Positions 14,731 to 20,922 are shown, counted from the first letter of the stretch. The stretch is DNA of 22,561 nucleotides from an uncultured Roseburia sp. (GCA_947652855.1 CANTEO010000046.1:1-22561); one strand, 5' to 3'. Numbers and translations: made by a program. The notes: generated by a model not told the origin, from the sequence alone.

Positions 14731-15528
14731 ATGTCAGTGACAATCAAATCCGCCCGGGAAATTGAGCTTATGAGGGCAGCCGGGAAAATTCTGGGCAAAG
14801 TGCATCAGGATTTAGGGAAAGCGTTGAAGCCAGGAATGACTACGTTAGAGATTGACCGCATAGGCGATGAAATGATTCGAAGCTTTGGCTGCATTCCCTC
14901 TTTTAAAAATTATCAGGGCTTTCCCGCGTCCATCTGCGTTTCGATAAACGACGAGGTGGTGCATGGCATTCCATCAAAAAGGCGCGTCTTGCAGGAGGGC
15001 GACATCGTGAGCCTGGACATTGGCGTAATCTATAAGGGCTACCATTCCGACGCGGCCAGGACGCATGGGATTGGGACTGTCTCAGAAGAGGCGTCCGACT
15101 TGATTTTGCGTACCAGGGAGTGCTTTTATGCAGGAATGCGGTATGCGTCCGCGGGATGTTATCTGCATCAGATTTCGGCGGCGATCCATGGGTGCGCAGA
15201 CCGGTATCAGTACGGCGTTGTGCGGGATTTGGTGGGCCATGGGATCGGCTCGCATCTGCATGAGGATCCGGAGGTGCCAAATTTCAGGAAACTCTCAAAG
15301 GGGATACGCTTGCGCCCGGGAATGACGCTTGCCATTGAGCCGATGATTAACAGAGGGACGGGGCAGGTGGAGTGGCTGGATAATGAGTGGACGGTAGTGA
15401 CAAAGGATCACAGGCTGTCGGCGCATTATGAGAACACAGTCTTAATCACGAAAGGGATCCCTGAGATTTTATCCATTACGGAAGATGAGATTGCAGAAGG
15501 AATCTGGACGCCGGGAGGTAAGGAATGA
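14731..15528 (+). CDS. map: Type I methionine aminopeptidase
   Basis: Removes the N-terminal methionine from nascent proteins. The 265-aa product carries all five metal ligands: Asp96 (SLDIG), Asp107 (HSDAAR), His170 (GHGIG), Glu203 (AIEP) and Glu234 (YENT), plus the substrate-contact His78 (VVHGIP). It is about 15 residues longer than the shortest type Ia enzymes because of a C-terminal tail (SITEDEIAEGIWTPGGKE). There is no N-terminal zinc-finger extension. The end overlaps the next gene by 4 nt (ATGA). The start region (AGGGGC then ATG) has a weaker ribosome binding site than neighbours, in keeping with coupling to adk. Confidence 0.97.
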   Translation: MSVTIKSAREIELMRAAGKILGKVHQDLGKALKPGMTTLEIDRIGDEMIRSFGCIPSFKNYQGFPASICVSINDEVVHGIPSKRRVLQEGDIVSLDIGVIYKGYHSDAARTHGIGTVSEEASDLILRTRECFYAGMRYASAGCYLHQISAAIHGCADRYQYGVVRDLVGHGIGSHLHEDPEVPNFRKLSKGIRLRPGMTLAIEPMINRGTGQVEWLDNEWTVVTKDHRLSAHYENTVLITKGIPEILSITEDEIAEGIWTPGGKE

Positions 15529-15815
15529 AGACGGAGTTGGCAAAATCCTTGTCCGGGCATGATAAGGGCCATTTCTATTTTATATGGAAAAAAGAAGGGA
15601 ATTTCGCATTTTTGGTAGACGGCGGGGCGCATCCCATCGCGCGTCCCAAAAAGAAGAACGCGAGGCATTATCAGGCAGTCAAACGGATTCCAGAGGAGAT
15701 CCTGGCAATTCTGTCAGGAGACGAATCATTGTCCGACGAGAATGTGCGTCGGGCTGTCAGAGCATATGAACGGCTGCAGTCGCGTAAGGCCAAGCAGCAT
15801 GAGATCAATCAGTAG
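15525..15815 (+). CDS. KOW-domain RNA-binding protein (L14e-like), function unknown
   Basis: The 96-aa product looks like the small L14e/L27e-like KOW proteins found between map and infA in many Clostridia. The N-terminal SGHDKGHFYFIWKKEGNFAFLVDGG (about residues 10-34) is a KOW-type beta barrel, followed by the basic ARPKKKNARHYQ and a predicted helical C-terminal half rich in Glu and Arg. The eukaryotic and archaeal relatives are ribosomal, so a role in ribosome binding or assembly is a reasonable inference, but no specific function is claimed. The start overlaps the map stop by 4 nt. infA follows after 11 nt. Confidence 0.85.
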   Translation: MKTELAKSLSGHDKGHFYFIWKKEGNFAFLVDGGAHPIARPKKKNARHYQAVKRIPEEILAILSGDESLSDENVRRAVRAYERLQSRKAKQHEINQ

Positions 15816-15826
15816 GAGGCAGGGAA

Positions 15827-16045
15827 ATGTCAAAAGCAGACGTAATTGAAGTGGAAGGAATCGTAGTGGAGAAGTTGCCGAACGCGACGTTCCAGGTGGA
15901 ACTTGAGAACGGGCATAAGATTTTAGCGCACATCAGCGGTAAGTTAAGGATGAATTTCATCCGCATATTGCCGGGCGACAAGGTCACGATTGAGATGTCC
16001 CCATACGATTTGACGAAGGGCAGGATTATTTGGAGGGACAAATAA
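15827..16045 (+). CDS. infA: Translation initiation factor IF-1
   Basis: The 72-aa OB-fold product has the full IF-1 pattern: EVEGIVVEKLPNATFQVELENGH, then AHISGKLRMNFIRILPGDKVTIEMSPYDLTKGRI. It differs from the frequent 'GKMRKNYIRIL' only in minor positions. AGGAGGCAGGGAA precedes the ATG. It is the last gene before the second strong promoter of the cluster. Confidence 0.98.
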   Translation: MSKADVIEVEGIVVEKLPNATFQVELENGHKILAHISGKLRMNFIRILPGDKVTIEMSPYDLTKGRIIWRDK

Positions 16046-16050
16046 TTTTA

Positions 16051-16079
16051 TTGACGAACAGGACGTGTTGTGCTATAAT
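16051..16079 (+). promoter_or_regulatory. Strong promoter for the alpha cluster (rpmJ onward)
   Basis: TTGACG at 16051-16056 and a perfect TATAAT at 16074-16079 have a 17-nt spacer. It lies 5 nt after the infA stop. Transcription would start near 16086, giving rpmJ a leader of about 75 nt. It is the best consensus match in the window and indicates that rpmJ-rpsM-rpsK-rpsD-rpoA-rplQ can be transcribed separately from the S10-spc genes. Confidence 0.85.
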
Positions 16080-16160
16080 ACTACACGTATGTTTTTAGGA
16101 TTTTGCAGGCATTGCGGGGATTCCGTGACGAAAAGCGCTTGCGGGAAAGGAGGATTTTTC

Positions 16161-16274
16161 GTGAAAGTAAGATCATCAGTTAAGCCTATGTGCGAAAAAT
16201 GCAAGGTAATTAAGAGAAAAGGAAGGGTTCGGATTATTTGCGAGAATCCGAAGCACAAACAGAGGCAGGGCTGA
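16161..16274 (+). CDS. rpmJ: 50S ribosomal protein L36 (GTG start)
   Basis: The 37-aa product MKVRSSVKPMCEKCKVIKRK is the zinc-binding (C+) form, with Cys11, Cys14, Cys27 and His32 as ligands. The GTG at 16161 follows GAAAGGAGG with good spacing. A longer in-frame reading from 16065 would start inside the promoter and cannot be the gene. Unusually, 306 nt separate it from rpsM. Confidence 0.97.
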   Translation: MKVRSSVKPMCEKCKVIKRKGRVRIICENPKHKQRQG

Positions 16275-16580
16275 TTCTGTCAGTCAGGAAAATTATGTGC
16301 GGCTGCAGCAAAGCGCGATGGAGACAGAGGGTTTTGCTGTTCATAATAATGCAATGCGAAGGCATTGCGTTTGTCTGTCATCGGATCTGTCATCGAAAAA
16401 TCCGGTCAGACATCTTTTGATTTTAGGTTGTGAATGCAAGCAGGCAATAGGAATATGCACAACATTTCAGGCCGGGGAACCGGAGCTGCATGGGACTGTT
16501 GCCGAAGGATGGAGAGCGAAGGAGAGAAACGGCCTTGGCTGGCAAATGAATTTTTTATTTTTATGGAGGTGCAACGACGA
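16275..16580 (+). promoter_or_regulatory. 306-nt rpmJ-rpsM spacer, candidate structured leader
   Basis: No gene with an RBS is seen, although the rpsM frame stays open back to 16434. Hairpins found by eye are GCAATGC-GAAG-GCATTGC (16351-16368), a nested structure GTCTG/CAGAC (16373-16377 with 16407-16411) around CGGAT/ATCCG (16382-16386 with 16400-16404), and CCGG-GGAA-CCGG (16472-16483). A 9-nt direct repeat CTGTCATCG occurs at 16375 and 16387. No second promoter is convincing. By position it corresponds to the E. coli alpha-operon leader that S4 binds upstream of rpsM; functional equivalence is inference. Confidence 0.5.
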
Positions 16581-16949
16581 ATGGCTCGTATCGCAGGCGT
16601 AGATTTACCAAGGGAAAAACGCGTTGAGATCGGTTTGACATACATCTATGGAATTGGAAGATCCAGCTCAAACCGCATCCTTGCGCAGGCAAATGTGAAT
16701 CCTGACACACGCTGCCGGGATTTGACGGACGAAGAAGTGAAGAAGATTAGCGAAGTGATTGATGAGACGCAGACGGTGGAAGGCGACTTGAGAAGGGAAA
16801 TTGCCCTGAACATCAAGAGGCTTCAGGAGATCGGATGCTATCGGGGCATCCGTCACAGGAAAGGCCTTCCGGTCCGTGGCCAGAATACGAAGAACAACGC
16901 TAGGACCAGAAAAGGGCCGAAGAGAACCGTCGCGAACAAGAAGAAATAG
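16581..16949 (+). CDS. rpsM: 30S ribosomal protein S13
   Basis: S13 contacts the P-site tRNA and forms intersubunit bridges from the 30S head. The 122-aa product MARIAGVDLPREKRVEIGLTYIYGIG shows the helix-two-turn-helix core, and the C-terminal signature GIRHRKGLPVRGQNTKNNARTRKGP. The ATG at 16581 is used because GGAGGTG lies 10 nt upstream and the N-terminus is canonical. An ATG at 16563 (adding MEVQRR) overlaps that ribosome binding site and has none of its own. Confidence 0.97.
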   Translation: MARIAGVDLPREKRVEIGLTYIYGIGRSSSNRILAQANVNPDTRCRDLTDEEVKKISEVIDETQTVEGDLRREIALNIKRLQEIGCYRGIRHRKGLPVRGQNTKNNARTRKGPKRTVANKKK

Positions 16950-17023
16950 GGAGCGATGGCGCAGGCATAGAAGTGACACAGCAAAACAGCATATTAAATA
17001 GAAGAAAGTAGGTTAGTTTTATT

Positions 17024-17416
17024 ATGGCGAAGGTTACGAAAAAAGTGACGAAAAAACGCGTCAAGAAAAACGTTGAACGCGGACAGGCGCATATCCAGTC
17101 ATCTTTCAACAATACGATTGTGACGATTACGGATACGGAAGGGAACGCTTTATCATGGGCGAGCGCCGGCGGTCTTGGTTTCAGAGGTTCAAGGAAATCT
17201 ACTCCATATGCTGCTCAGATGGCGGCTGAGACGGCTACCAAAGCAGCATTAGTTCATGGCTTAAAATCAGTAGATGTTATGGTAAAAGGACCAGGTTCCG
17301 GAAGGGAAGCGGCGATCCGCGCGCTTTCTGCCTGCGGTTTGGAAGTGACAAGCATTAAAGACGTTACGCCGGTGCCTCATAATGGATGTCGCCCGCCGAA
17401 GCGCAGGAGAGTGTAA
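17024..17416 (+). CDS. rpsK: 30S ribosomal protein S11
   Basis: S11 lies on the 30S platform by the E site. The 130-aa product has the lysine-rich N-terminus (MAKVTKKVTKKRVKKNVERG), then the conserved HIQSSFNNTIVTITD and the C-terminal signature DVTPVPHNGCRPPKRRRV. Its ribosome binding site (AAAGTAGGT, about 10 nt from the ATG) is weaker than those of its neighbours. A 163-nt hairpin-bearing spacer follows. Confidence 0.98.
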   Translation: MAKVTKKVTKKRVKKNVERGQAHIQSSFNNTIVTITDTEGNALSWASAGGLGFRGSRKSTPYAAQMAAETATKAALVHGLKSVDVMVKGPGSGREAAIRALSACGLEVTSIKDVTPVPHNGCRPPKRRRV

Positions 17417-17579
17417 TTCTGACAGCTGTTTGGCCCGTTTGACGGATGCCGGAGAGCCGTTCGTTCTGTCGCCGCAATGCGGCGTCGGAGTCATGCAAGA
17501 GAAGGAAGAGCGGCAGCGCGGGGAGTATGCCTTTGCGCCGCCCGTTTTCAGACAGTCGATAGTAGGAGGGATAGTCTAA
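17417..17579 (+). promoter_or_regulatory. 163-nt rpsK-rpsD spacer with two GC-rich hairpins
   Basis: Hairpin one is CGCCGC-AAT-GCGGCG (17470-17484), a perfect 6-bp stem. Hairpin two pairs GGC-a-GCGC (17512-17519) with GCGC-c-GCC (17535-17542) and is followed by CGTTTTC, a weak attenuator-like tail. A weaker ACGG/CCGT pairing lies at 17442-17460. The rpsD ribosome binding site (TAGGAGGG) starts about 20 nt after hairpin two. Direct S4 autoregulation at its own gene, as known for monocistronic rpsD in Bacillus, is one possible role. Confidence 0.5.
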
Positions 17580-18173
17580 ATGGCAGTGAACAGAGTTCCT
17601 ATCCTTAAAAGATGCAGGTCGCTTGGCCTGGATCCGGTTTATTTAGGGGTAGATAAAAAATCAAAGAGAGAGTTAAAAAGATCGAACAGGAAGATTTCTG
17701 ATTATGGCCTTCAGCTTAGGGAAAAGCAGAAAGCGAAATTCATCTATGGCGTGTTGGAGAAGCCGTTCCATAATTATTATGAGAAGGCCGACAGGATGAA
17801 GGGCATGACGGGCGAGAACCTGATGACGATGTTGGAATCCAGGCTTGACAACGTGATTTTCCGTATGGGCTTTGCCAGGACGAGGAGAGAGTCAAGGCAG
17901 ATTGCCAGCCATAAGTTTGTCACCGTGAACGGAAAGAGCGTTAACGTCCCATCTTATCAGGTGAAGGCCGGAGACGTAATTGAAGTCAGGGAAAAGAGCA
18001 AAGGTGGCCAGAGGTTCAAGGATATACTGGAAGTGACGGGCGGAAGAATAGTTCCGGAATGGCTGGACGTCGATGCGGAGAATTTAAAGGGGACTGTTAA
18101 GGAATTGCCTTCCAGGGATCAGATTGACGTACCTGTTGACGAAATGCTTATCGTCGAGCTGTACAGTAAATAA
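17580..18173 (+). CDS. rpsD: 30S ribosomal protein S4, zinc-free form
   Basis: S4 is a primary 16S rRNA binder and, in several bacteria, an autoregulator. The 197-aa product MAVNRVPILKRCRSLGLDP lacks the N-terminal Cys4 site (C- form; only Cys12 is present there). It has an S4 RNA-binding domain at about residues 88-150, with the signature LESRLDNVIFRMGFARTRRE followed by KFVTVNGKSVNVPSYQVKAGD. TAGGAGGGATAG precedes the ATG. Confidence 0.98.
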   Translation: MAVNRVPILKRCRSLGLDPVYLGVDKKSKRELKRSNRKISDYGLQLREKQKAKFIYGVLEKPFHNYYEKADRMKGMTGENLMTMLESRLDNVIFRMGFARTRRESRQIASHKFVTVNGKSVNVPSYQVKAGDVIEVREKSKGGQRFKDILEVTGGRIVPEWLDVDAENLKGTVKELPSRDQIDVPVDEMLIVELYSK

Positions 18174-18302
18174 TCGCTGCAGTTTGTCTTGTCCATGCTT
18201 CGCTTTGGCGTAAGCTGGACGATATAGGCATATACCCGAAAAGGAGACACCCGCAGGGCAGCGTATGCCATATTGCGTGGGCAGTTATAAGGAGGGCTTT
18301 TA
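18174..18302 (+). promoter_or_regulatory. 129-nt rpsD-rpoA spacer with two hairpins
   Basis: Hairpin one: GTCCA-t-GCTT-CGC (18191-18203), loop TTTG, GCG-t-AAGC-TGGAC (18208-18220), 12 bp with two single-base bulges or mismatches. Hairpin two: ATAT-a-GGCATA (18222-18232) with TATGCC-ATAT (18264-18273), about 10 bp enclosing a 31-nt loop that contains an AAGGAG. The true rpoA ribosome binding site (AAGGAGGG) lies about 16 nt after the second stem. No promoter is evident. Confidence 0.5.
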
Positions 18303-19265
18303 GTGTTCGATTTTGAGAAACCGAAAATTGAAATTGCTGAGATTTCAGAAGATAAAAAGTATGGAAGGTTTGTCGTAGAGCCATTGGAACGGGGCTATGG
18401 CACTACATTAGGCAATTCTTTGAGAAGGATCATGCTTTCTTCCTTGCCAGGGGCGGCGGTCAGCCAGGTAAAAATTGACGGCGTGCTGCATGAGTTCAGC
18501 TCTGTTCCTGGAGTAAAAGAAGATGTAACTGAAATTATCATGAACATCAAGAATCTTGCACTTAAGAATACATGTCCGACAGACGAGCCAAAAGTTGCTT
18601 ACATCGAATTTGAGGGTGAAGGCGTAGTGACGGCTGCCGATATTCAGGCAGATCCCGACATTCAGGTTTTGAATCCAGACTTGGCGCTGGCGCATCTGAA
18701 TGGAGGGCCTGACTGCAAATTGTATATGGAGCTTACCATTACAAAAGGCAGGGGTTATGTCAGCTCAGAAAAGAATAAATCGGAAGATGTGCCGATCGGG
18801 GTGATTGCAGTTGATTCCATTTACACTCCTGTGGAGCGTGTGAACCTGACTGTGGAGAATACCCGTGTAGGCCAGATTACGGATTACGATAAGCTAACGT
18901 TAGATGTATTTACGAATGGCACATTGGAGCCAGATGAGGCGGTCAGCTTGGCTGCGAAGGTTTTAAGTGAGCATTTAAATCTTTTCATCAATCTTTCAGA
19001 GACGGCGATGTCAGCAGAAGTCATGGTGGAGAAAGAGGACGACGCGAAAGGCAAAGTCCTGGAAATGAACATTGATGAGCTGGAATTGTCTGTGCGTTCG
19101 TATAATTGCTTAAAGAGGGCCGGAATCAATACGGTTGAGGAATTGACGAACCGCACGCCGGAAGACATGATGAAGGTTCGCAACCTTGGACGGAAGTCTT
19201 TGGAGGAAGTATTGGCGAAGTTGAAGGAATTAGGGCTGCAGTTGAATCAGAGTGAGGAGATGTAG
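18303..19265 (+). CDS. rpoA: DNA-directed RNA polymerase alpha subunit (GTG start)
   Basis: The 320-aa product has the dimerising N-terminal domain (about residues 1-230; FVVEPLERGYGTTLGNSLRRIMLSSLPG region visible) and the C-terminal domain for UP-element and activator contact (about 255-315, RAGINTVEELTNRTPEDMMKVRNLGRKSLEEV), joined by an acidic linker. The start is GTG at 18303 after ATAAGGAGGGC; no ATG gives the canonical MFDFEKPKIEI N-terminus. Position between rpsD and rplQ is canonical. Confidence 0.98.
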   Translation: MFDFEKPKIEIAEISEDKKYGRFVVEPLERGYGTTLGNSLRRIMLSSLPGAAVSQVKIDGVLHEFSSVPGVKEDVTEIIMNIKNLALKNTCPTDEPKVAYIEFEGEGVVTAADIQADPDIQVLNPDLALAHLNGGPDCKLYMELTITKGRGYVSSEKNKSEDVPIGVIAVDSIYTPVERVNLTVENTRVGQITDYDKLTLDVFTNGTLEPDEAVSLAAKVLSEHLNLFINLSETAMSAEVMVEKEDDAKGKVLEMNIDELELSVRSYNCLKRAGINTVEELTNRTPEDMMKVRNLGRKSLEEVLAKLKELGLQLNQSEEM

Positions 19266-19463
19266 CCCATTATGGCTGATTTCGTAAGCCTAAACAGCGG
19301 AAAGAGGTCATCTCCATGATTCGTGGAGGCAACTGGAAGAAAGCATTCGGTCAGTAAGTCCAAGGGGCGTGCCGGATGTTCCACAAACGGAGGATGCGGG
19401 CAGGAGACGCTGCCCGTCTTCCTGAATGAAATGGCGCTTGCTGCGCCACAGGAGGTAAAGCAA
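19266..19463 (+). promoter_or_regulatory. 198-nt rpoA-rplQ spacer with two perfect hairpins
   Basis: CGGGCAG-GAGACG-CTGCCCG (19397-19416) is a 7-bp stem. TGGCGC-TTGCT-GCGCCA (19432-19448) is a 6-bp stem whose 3' end abuts the rplQ ribosome binding site (AGGAGG at 19450-19455). The rplQ frame is open back to 19323 by chance. The second hairpin is close enough to affect ribosome access; that is inference. Confidence 0.5.
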
Positions 19464-20000
19464 ATGGCAAAACATAAGAAATTAGGCATGACAACTCCTC
19501 AAAGGATGGCTCTTTTGAGGAATCAGGTGACGGCGCTGCTTCATAACGGAAAAATCATCACGACTGAGGCCAGGGCAAAGGAAGTCCGCAAAATTGCGGA
19601 GGGCCTGATTGCAATGGCGGTTAGGGAGAAAGACAATTTTGATGAGGTGACGATTCAGGCGAAGGTTGCGCGTAAGGATAAAGACGGCAAGAGAGTGAAG
19701 GAAGTTATTGACGGCAAAAGAAGGACCGTATATGACACGGTAGAGAAAACCATCAAGAAGGACCGTCCGTCCCGTCTTCATGCCAGAAGGCAGATGTTAA
19801 AAATCCTTTATCCGGTAAAGGTGGTTCCAAAAGAAGGGGCTGGAAGGAAAAGGAATACGGTGCAGGTGGATTTTCCGGCGAAGCTGTTTGATGAAATTGC
19901 TCCCAAATATGTGGGCCGCAACGGCGGATATACGAGGATTATCAAGATTGGACCGCGTAAAGGCGATGCCGCGATGGAAGTTCTGTTAGAGCTTGTTTAA
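19464..20000 (+). CDS. rplQ: 50S ribosomal protein L17, enlarged
   Basis: The 178-aa product keeps the L17 ends: MAKHKKLGMTTPQRMALLRNQ, the ITTEARAKEVRKIAEGLI helix, LHARRQMLKIL (105-115), and the C-terminal LFDEIAPKYVGRNGGYTRI with PRKGDAA. Compared with common 115-130-aa homologues it has two insertions: a charged segment around residues 55-103 (including KVARKDKDGKRVKEVIDGK) and a basic one around 117-138. ACAGGAGGT lies just upstream of the ATG at 19464, which gives the canonical start. An upstream in-frame start would add 47 unrelated residues. Confidence 0.96.
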   Translation: MAKHKKLGMTTPQRMALLRNQVTALLHNGKIITTEARAKEVRKIAEGLIAMAVREKDNFDEVTIQAKVARKDKDGKRVKEVIDGKRRTVYDTVEKTIKKDRPSRLHARRQMLKILYPVKVVPKEGAGRKRNTVQVDFPAKLFDEIAPKYVGRNGGYTRIIKIGPRKGDAAMEVLLELV

Positions 20001-20054
20001 GGAAAGTTTGTTGCTATGAGTGGCCTTCAAGCCATAAATTGCAATGAAAATACA

Positions 20055-20092
20055 GGTTACGTGAGTTTCCACAGAAGGTGGGCGGCGTGACC
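20055..20092 (+). ncRNA. Candidate structured RNA element downstream of rplQ
   Basis: GGTTACG (20055-20061) pairs with CGTGACC (20086-20092), 7 bp including one G-U. Inside, TCCAC (20068-20072), loop AGAAG, and GTGGG (20078-20082) form a second stem. It lies between the rplQ stop and the terminator at 20099. It may be a 3'-UTR element of the alpha operon or a leader of lgt. Weinberg and colleagues described an 'L17 downstream element' in other Firmicutes; whether this is related cannot be told without a covariance search. Confidence 0.4.
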
Positions 20093-20098
20093 TATGGC

Positions 20099-20127
20099 AA
20101 CCCCGGTTGAAAGGCCGGGGTTTTCAT
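20099..20127 (+). terminator. Intrinsic terminator after rplQ, before lgt
   Basis: AACCCCGG (20099-20106), 8-nt loop, CCGGGGTT (20115-20122), followed by TTCATTTTAT. The 8-bp GC-rich stem with a U-rich tail is a good rho-independent terminator. It ends the alpha cluster about 100 nt after rplQ and 35 nt before the lgt start. Confidence 0.8.
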
Positions 20128-20156
20128 TTTATCAAAAAGAGAAGAAAGGATACTCT

Positions 20157-20921
20157 ATGTTACCGGAATTATTTTCGATCGGCCCGTTCACAGTCTACAG
20201 CTATGGCTTAATGACGGCCCTTGGCATTATGGCGGCAATTTGGATTGGAGAGCATCTGATTCAGAAAAACCGCCTTGCAGAGGATGGATTTTTGTTTGGA
20301 ATGGGCATTGCTTGCGTGATTGGGGGTTATGCCTCTTCAAAACTGCTGTTTTGGATTACGATTTTGCCTGAGATTATAGAAAACCCGGCGCGGCTTTTGG
20401 ATTTTTCCAGTGGGTTTGTGGTGTATGGGGGCCTGATTGGAGGCGTATTGACAGGCTGCCTTTATTGCCGGATAAAGAAAGTGGACTTTTGGAAAGTATT
20501 CGACCTGGCTGTCCCGCTTGTCGCCTTGGCGCAGTGCATTGGGCGGATCGGCTGCTTTCTTGCTGGCTGCTGTTATGGAAGGGAGACAGACGGCCCGTTT
20601 GGCGTGGTGTTCCATGATTCCGTATATGCTCCTGGAGGGATGCGGCTGTTTCCGGTGCAGCTCCTATCCTCGGCGTTGAATCTGTGCAATTGTCTGTTTT
20701 TGTATTTTTTATGGAAAAAAGCGGGCTTAAAAAAGGGATGCGTTGGCGCGATTTATATCATGACGTACAGCATAGGCCGGTTTGGCTTAGAATATTTGCG
20801 CGGGGACTTGGAGCGCGGGTCAGTCGGTATGTTCTCGACATCCCAGTTTATTTCAATTTTTACGCTTATCATAGGGGTGGCGTTATTCCTGTGGCGAGGC
20901 AGGGCAAGCTTAGGGGAATAG
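20157..20921 (+). CDS. lgt: Prolipoprotein diacylglyceryl transferase
   Basis: Transfers diacylglycerol from phosphatidylglycerol to the lipobox cysteine of prolipoproteins in the cytoplasmic membrane. The 254-aa product has about seven hydrophobic segments. Family landmarks are the opening IGPFTVYSYGLM (8-19), the YGGLIGG signature (90-96), AQCIGRIGCFLAGCCYGR with the essential Arg130, and IGRFGLEYLRGD..RG near the C-terminus. The His of the classic HGGLIG motif is Tyr90 here. ATG 20157 is chosen because AAAGGA lies 6 nt upstream; an in-frame ATG at 20094 would place the terminator inside the coding region. It is transcriptionally separated from rplQ and converges on the kinase gene. Confidence 0.92.
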   Translation: MLPELFSIGPFTVYSYGLMTALGIMAAIWIGEHLIQKNRLAEDGFLFGMGIACVIGGYASSKLLFWITILPEIIENPARLLDFSSGFVVYGGLIGGVLTGCLYCRIKKVDFWKVFDLAVPLVALAQCIGRIGCFLAGCCYGRETDGPFGVVFHDSVYAPGGMRLFPVQLLSSALNLCNCLFLYFLWKKAGLKKGCVGAIYIMTYSIGRFGLEYLRGDLERGSVGMFSTSQFISIFTLIIGVALFLWRGRASLGE

Positions 20922-20922
20922 G

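Noticed and set aside
16375..16395. Direct repeat CTGTCATCG twice, considered as the start of a CRISPR or iteron array
   Set aside because: Only two short copies with 3 nt between them and no further units; better explained as part of a stem-loop region.
16434..16580. Extended N-terminus of S13
   Set aside because: Chance open frame; the canonical MARIAGVDLP start at 16581 has its own ribosome binding site.
19323..19463. Extended N-terminus of L17
   Set aside because: It would place two perfect hairpins and the ribosome binding site inside the coding region.
20094..20156. Extended N-terminus of Lgt
   Set aside because: It would run through the intrinsic terminator at 20099-20122, and the added residues are not Lgt-like.
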